A DNA stretch of 64,000 nucleotides from Selenomonas sp. (GTDB taxonomy: Bacteria > Bacillota > Negativicutes > Selenomonadales > Selenomonadaceae): positions 1 to 64,000 of the forward strand of contig JALEZZ010000069.1 of NCBI GenBank assembly GCA_022773585.1, in the 5' to 3' direction. The position numbers and the translations under genes are program-made. A model generated the notes under the pieces. It worked only from the letters and a program-made list of their open reading frames with translations. It did no database searches and was not told the DNA's origin. This document shows positions 59,973 to 64,000 of the stretch, piece after piece (position 1 is the stretch's first letter; the number at the start of each line of letters is the position of its first letter).

Positions 59973-61148
59973 ATGAAAGAACTCGAACTGAAGTATGGCT
60001 GCAACCCGAACCAGAAGCCGGCGAAGGTGTATATGGAGGAGGGCGAGCTGCCATTCACGGTGCTGAACGGGCGTCCGGGATACATCAATCTGCTCGACGC
60101 GATGAACAGCTGGCAGCTCGTGCGGGAGCTCAAAAAGGCGACGGGGCTGCCGGCGGCGGCTTCGTTCAAGCATGTGAGCCCGGCGGGTGCGGCCGTGGCG
60201 GTGCCGCTGTCGAATGTGCTGCAGAAAGTGTATTTCGTCGAGGGCGTGGAGCTTTCGCCGGTCGCGACGGCGTACATCCGCGCGCGCGGCGCCGACCGCA
60301 TGAGTTCGTATGGCGATTTCGTGGCGCTGTCGGATGAGTGCGATGCGCAGACGGCGTCGTTCCTGAAGCGCGAGGTGTCGGACGGCATCATCGCGCCGTC
60401 GTACAGTGCGGAGGCGCTCGAGATCCTGAAGACGAAGCGCAAGGGCAGCTATCTCGTGATCCAGATGGATCCTGCCTATGAGCCGCCCGCGGTCGAGACG
60501 AAGCAGGTCTTCGGCGTGACGTTCTCGCAGAAGCGCAACGATGTGGCCATCACGGAGGACTGCCTGAAGGACATTGCGACGAAGGCGAAGGATCTGCCGA
60601 GCGCGGCGAAGCGCGATCTCCTGATCGCGCTCATCACGCTGAAATACACGCAGTCGAACTCGGTCTGCTACACGTATGACGGGCAGGCCATCGGCATCGG
60701 CGCAGGCCAGCAGAGCCGCGTCCACTGCACGCGCCTCGCGGGCGGCAAGGCCGACCGCTGGTTCCTGCGCCAGAGCCCGCAGGTGCTGAATCTGCCGTTC
60801 AAGGAAGAGGTGCGCCGCCCGGATCGCGACAACGCGATTGACGTCTACATCGGCGACGAGTGGGAAGATTTGCTCGAAACGGACGACTGGAAGCGCGTCT
60901 TCAAGGAGAAGCCGCCGGTCTTTACGGCGGAGGAGAAGAAGGCGTGGCTCGCGAAGGCGGCGCATGGCGTCTGCCTCGGCTCGGATGCGTTCTTCCCGTT
61001 CGGCGACAACATCGAGCGCGCGCATAAATCCGGCGTGCAGTACGTGGCGCAGACGGGCGGCTCGATCCGCGACGACAATGTCATCGAGACGGCTGACAAG
61101 TACGGCATGACGATGGCGATGACGCATATTCGGCTGTTCCATCACTAA
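59973..61148 (+). CDS. AICAR transformylase-type protein (PurH C-terminal domain only)
   Basis: 391 residues corresponding to the AICAR transformylase half of PurH: SFKHVSPAGAAVAVPLS, RGADRMSSYGDFVALSDECD, LKYTQSNSVCYTYDGQAIGIGAGQQSRVHCTRLAGGKADRW, and LGSDAFFPFGDNIERAHKSGVQYVAQTGGSIRDDNVIETADKYGMTMAMTHIRLFHH. It formylates AICAR with 10-formyl-THF. The IMP cyclohydrolase half is absent. GGAGACAGCG precedes the ATG. The riboswitch supports its place in purine or folate stress. Confidence 0.93.
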   Translation: MKELELKYGCNPNQKPAKVYMEEGELPFTVLNGRPGYINLLDAMNSWQLVRELKKATGLPAAASFKHVSPAGAAVAVPLSNVLQKVYFVEGVELSPVATAYIRARGADRMSSYGDFVALSDECDAQTASFLKREVSDGIIAPSYSAEALEILKTKRKGSYLVIQMDPAYEPPAVETKQVFGVTFSQKRNDVAITEDCLKDIATKAKDLPSAAKRDLLIALITLKYTQSNSVCYTYDGQAIGIGAGQQSRVHCTRLAGGKADRWFLRQSPQVLNLPFKEEVRRPDRDNAIDVYIGDEWEDLLETDDWKRVFKEKPPVFTAEEKKAWLAKAAHGVCLGSDAFFPFGDNIERAHKSGVQYVAQTGGSIRDDNVIETADKYGMTMAMTHIRLFHH

Positions 61149-61189
61149 AGAAGAAAGAACGCGGTCGCGAAGAGAGGATTTCGCACGCA

Positions 61190-61261
61190 GGCGGGGACGG
61201 GGATGCACCGGAATCCACGGACGATTCCTTAACGGATTCCTTTTGCATCCCCGTCCCCGCC
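61190..61261. repeat. GGAATCC-core palindrome, intergenic copy after the AICAR gene
   Basis: Perfect 18-bp arms GGCGGGGACGGGGATGCA (61190-61207) and complement (61244-61261) around CCGGAATCCACGGACGATTCC, reverse of the cores at 45063 and 46561. Flanked by a direct repeat GCGGTCGCGAAG (61161-61172 and 61275-61286). Confidence 0.8.
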
Positions 61262-61323
61262 CGAAGGAAAGGTTGCGGTCGCGAAGAAAATATTCATTTG
61301 TTGATGAGCGTGGCTCATACAGA

Positions 61324-61516
61324 AGGCCCCTTCCCAGAGGGGGCTGTCGGCGCAGCCGACTGGGGGAGTGTCGGAGGTAGGGAGCAACTTATCTATCGAT
61401 TGCTGTCTGCGAAGGTAGGAATTTCCTTCGCAGGTGACAATCGCATGAGTTGCTTGTCCCTACCTTCGACACTCCCCCTGCCACTTTGTGGCCCTCCCCC
61501 CTCTGAGAGGGGGGCT
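61324..61516. repeat. MITE-like family, complete element, core type A
   Basis: GGCCCCTTCCCAGAGGGGGC, GTCGGCGCAGCCGAC, GTGTCGGAGGTAG, TGCGAAGGTAGGAATTTCC, TTCGCAGGTGACAATCG, CTACCTTCGACACTCCC, CCACTTTGTGG, CCCCCCTCTGAGAGGGGGG. Confidence 0.93.
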
Positions 61517-61622
61517 GAATATATAAGAATGGCTCCGTTCCTTGCGATGATTTTCTGTCGTAAGGAACGGAGCCGTTTTCGTACATAAAAGCAAGCCCTG
61601 CGGAGGACGATACTGCAGGTTT

Positions 61623-63782
61623 TCAGAACCCTTTCGTCGACCTTCCGCGGTCGAGGTTGTCGATTCTTCGCATGCAGGATAGGGCGTAGTGCTTGCCTTC
61701 GAGGCGGAAGGGGATGAGGGTGAACATCTGGGGCTCGGCGCGGCCCCCGAGTTCGTCGTAGACGTTGAAGATGGCAGTGACGTGTTCATTGTGGGCTGCG
61801 CGGGCGCGGTCTTCGACGGTTGTCATGTCGTAGAAGGAGAGGAAGTTTTCGCGGTCTTCTTCGGCGATGTACATGGAGGCGTAGCATTCGAGCCCTTCTT
61901 TCGTGAAGGGGACGATGTCGAGGACGCGCTGCTGCGAGGCGTCGACGATGAGGTTTTCCGCGTTGCCGTCTTCGGAGTAGAGATCGACGCGCGTGTAGAT
62001 CTGGAGCATGTGGCGCATGGCGATGTCCATGAAGCGCTGCTGGTGCTGGATGCCCCAGTCGGAGAGGTCGATGATCTGGTAGGCGACGGCGGAGACGCCG
62101 CGCGGTTCGTCGCGGGCGATGCGCACCATGCGGACGCTGTAGGCGCGGCCGTTGATGAAGTTTTCCATCGATTCCGGCTTGCCGCTCTGGAGTGCGCGCT
62201 CGACGAGATTCCAGAAGCGCCGCTCGGGCTGCATGAGGTCGTCCCTGTGGCGGCGATCCCGGATGGCTTCCTCCAGATTGTGGAAGCCGACGAAGCGCGC
62301 TATTTCCCGGACGCGGTCGTTGGCGTAGAGGTAGCGGCAGCTGCCGTCGTCGCGGCACTCGAGGATGGCGATGGCGAGGTCCCAGCTGTCTTTGGAAAAG
62401 CGCAGGGGGGCGGCGTCGAGCACGTTGAACGAGCCGATGGTGCGGAAGTAGTCTTCCGCTTCGGTGCCTTCGATGACGAGCAGGTTCTCTTTCGAGCCGG
62501 AGACTTCGCCGGTGTGCTCGTCGGAGTAGGGCACGGGCGGGGAGAAGAGGTAGCCTTGCAGGATTTCGCAGCCGATGTCTTTCAGGAATTTGTACTGCTC
62601 TTCGGTTTCGACGCCTTCGCAGAGCGTGTGGATGCCGAGTTTTTTCGCCATGTCGACGATGGCTTCGAGGATGACGCGGGCTTGCGGCTTCGTGTCGAAG
62701 TCGCGCAGGAATCCCATGTCAATCTTGAGGAGGTCGAACTGGAAGTCCTTGAGGTTGTTCAGCGAGGAGTAGCCACTGCCGAAGTCGTCCATCCAGAGCT
62801 CGAACCCGGCATCGTGGAAGCGCTGGATTTCGTGGCGCAGGAATTCGTCGTTGTCATTGAGGGCGCTCTCGGTGATCTCGATGTGGAGGTAGCCTTCCGG
62901 GACATCGTAGGCGCGGCAGATGGACTGGATTTCTTCGAGCATGTTGCTGAGCTGGAAATCGACGCGCGAGAGGTTGACGGAGATGTGTGAGGATTTCCAG
63001 CTCGGGCGCTCCTTGCCTTTCTGCTGGTCGCTGCAGACGCGCTGGATGACATAGAGGTCGAGCCGGTTGATGAGGTGCGCGCGCTCGAGGACGGGGATGA
63101 AGTCTCTAGGCGAGATGATGCCGCGTTCGGGGTCGCGCCAGCGCGCGAGGGCTTCAAAGCCGCAGACTTCGCGCGTGGCGGCGCGGATTTCGGGCTGGTA
63201 CCAGACTTCAATCCAGCCTTCTTCGAGGGCGCGGTAGAAGTTCGTGACGATGTAGGTGCGCAGGCTCCGCTGCGTTTCGAGGCCTTTCGTGAAGTGGGCA
63301 CAGCGCTTGTCGTAGATGCCTTTGATGCTGTCGCAGGCGAGCTTGGCGCGGTCCATGATGAGCGCGACGTCCGTGACGTCGGGCGGCGGGTCGTAGATGC
63401 CGACTTTGACGGCGAGCGACATGCGCGCCTCGATCTGGTCGACGGTTTCGACGACGGCCTGGATGTGCTCTTCGAGGCCCGTCGAGCGCGTCATAACGAT
63501 GAAGCGGTCGTCGTTGAGGCGGGCCATCGGCACGGGGCCGAACGTCTCGAGGAGCGCTTCAGCGATGCGCACGAGCAGCTGGTTGCCAGCCTGGAAGCCA
63601 TATTCCTGGTTCATGAGGCGGAAGTTTTCGACGTTGAAATAGAGGAACGTCGCAGGGCCGCGCGTGATCTCGCGGTCGGCCCGCTCCATGAAGTCCATCA
63701 TGGAGAGCAGTCCTGTGAGGTCGTCACGCCGTTCGCGGCGCAGGACGCCTGCGAGGTCTGAATTTTTCGGCTGCCAGTCCAT
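61623..63782 (-). CDS. GGDEF-EAL protein, probable cyclic di-GMP phosphodiesterase
   Basis: 719 residues. Degenerate GGDEF domain (about 20-170; MARLNDDRFIV stands where GGDEF should be), intact EAL domain (about 180-440) with FEALARW, SVNLSRVDF, HIEITESAL, DDFGSGYSS, LLKIDMGFL and EGVETEEQ, then a long C-terminal part with PAS-like sequence (WDLAIAILECRDDGSCRYLYANDRVREIARFVG). The EAL half should hydrolyse c-di-GMP; the GGDEF half is likely regulatory. GGGAGGGAAAGCT precedes the ATG; a longer frame upstream has no ribosome site. Confidence 0.9.
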   Translation of the reverse strand: MDWQPKNSDLAGVLRRERRDDLTGLLSMMDFMERADREITRGPATFLYFNVENFRLMNQEYGFQAGNQLLVRIAEALLETFGPVPMARLNDDRFIVMTRSTGLEEHIQAVVETVDQIEARMSLAVKVGIYDPPPDVTDVALIMDRAKLACDSIKGIYDKRCAHFTKGLETQRSLRTYIVTNFYRALEEGWIEVWYQPEIRAATREVCGFEALARWRDPERGIISPRDFIPVLERAHLINRLDLYVIQRVCSDQQKGKERPSWKSSHISVNLSRVDFQLSNMLEEIQSICRAYDVPEGYLHIEITESALNDNDEFLRHEIQRFHDAGFELWMDDFGSGYSSLNNLKDFQFDLLKIDMGFLRDFDTKPQARVILEAIVDMAKKLGIHTLCEGVETEEQYKFLKDIGCEILQGYLFSPPVPYSDEHTGEVSGSKENLLVIEGTEAEDYFRTIGSFNVLDAAPLRFSKDSWDLAIAILECRDDGSCRYLYANDRVREIARFVGFHNLEEAIRDRRHRDDLMQPERRFWNLVERALQSGKPESMENFINGRAYSVRMVRIARDEPRGVSAVAYQIIDLSDWGIQHQQRFMDIAMRHMLQIYTRVDLYSEDGNAENLIVDASQQRVLDIVPFTKEGLECYASMYIAEEDRENFLSFYDMTTVEDRARAAHNEHVTAIFNVYDELGGRAEPQMFTLIPFRLEGKHYALSCMRRIDNLDRGRSTKGF

Positions 63783-63875
63783 AGCTTTCCCTCCCTCAGT
63801 TCCGTCCTGCACCGTTCCCACGGGCGCAGGGCGCGTCCCATCCTTTACTCTCTTGTTTGATGAAGGTTCCAAAAC

Positions 63876-64000
63876 TCAGTAGTTGTCGCCATCCCCGAAC
63901 GTGAACCGCGTGTTCTTCTTCATGCGGCGGTAGTACGGCAGCAGTTCTTCGAGGGATTTCGTGTCCACCTGGCCGTTCATGTTTGCCATGACGACTTCGG
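63876..64000 (-). CDS. 3' end of an unrecognised gene (partial)
   Basis: Open frame running in from the right edge: ..EVVMANMNGQVDTKSLEELLPYYRRMKKNTRFTFGDGDNY and a TGA at 63876-63878. Same strand as and 93 bases before the GGDEF-EAL gene, so possibly its operon partner. Forty-one codons are too few to name it. Confidence 0.55.
   Translation of the reverse strand, partial: EVVMANMNGQVDTKSLEELLPYYRRMKKNTRFTFGDGDNY

Overview
The window is GC-rich chromosomal DNA from a Negativicutes bacterium, most likely of the Selenomonas/Mitsuokella/Megamonas group. It combines Firmicutes-style gene order (rpmH-rnpA-yidD-yidC-jag-mnmE-mnmG diverging from dnaA-dnaN-yaaA-recF-remB-gyrB; walJ-htrA) with diderm functions (LPS heptose synthesis, an LptD-family protein). 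Genus-level placement is inference. The first 83 bases are the 5' end of a 16S rRNA gene on the minus strand, driven by two near-consensus promoters.

Layout. 1-8.7 kb: 16S end, acyl-CoA synthetase, Ppx/GppA, a threonine-synthase-like enzyme, a guanylate-kinase-like protein, a ComK-family regulator divergent from a sigma factor, and a decayed chemoreceptor. 8.7-9.45 kb: two back-to-back type I toxin-antitoxin candidates. 9.4-24.2 kb, minus strand: htrA, walJ, gmhB, rfaD, heptosyltransferases, a sulfatase-fold membrane enzyme, split rfaE2/rfaE1, an LptD-family protein and a periplasmic protein. 24.3-32.6 kb: CDF transporter, chemoreceptor, TrkH, a second copy of the small-toxin locus, NagZ and gene remnants. 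32.6-40.5 kb: mnmG, another type I toxin-antitoxin candidate, a DUF134-NifX fusion, mnmE, jag, yidC, yidD, rnpA, rpmH. 40.5-42.7 kb: a bipartite oriC around dnaA. 42.7-50.1 kb: dnaN, yaaA, recF, a DUF559 gene, a DUF721 gene, remB, gyrB. 50.7-64 kb: htpX, prepilin peptidase, DUF2922/DUF1659, two exported proteins, rsmG, trkH, two antitoxins with truncated toxins, trkA, a ZTP-riboswitch-controlled AICAR transformylase-like gene and a GGDEF-EAL protein.

Two things stand out. First, four loci have one architecture: a 21-33 residue hydrophobic peptide facing a convergent antisense RNA, with recognisable promoters on both sides. Two have direct repeats that would make the antisense RNA complementary in trans to the toxin start region. 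The other two are copies of one unit whose two RNAs start with near-identical leaders carrying an anti-Shine-Dalgarno motif. Second, the region is full of palindromic repeats. About twenty pieces belong to one MITE-like family with three alternative cores, and two DUF559 nuclease genes sit beside full or end-to-end copies. Several palindromes have entered protein-coding DNA (RecF, MnmG, the start of GmhB, the end of the CDF transporter) without closing the frame.
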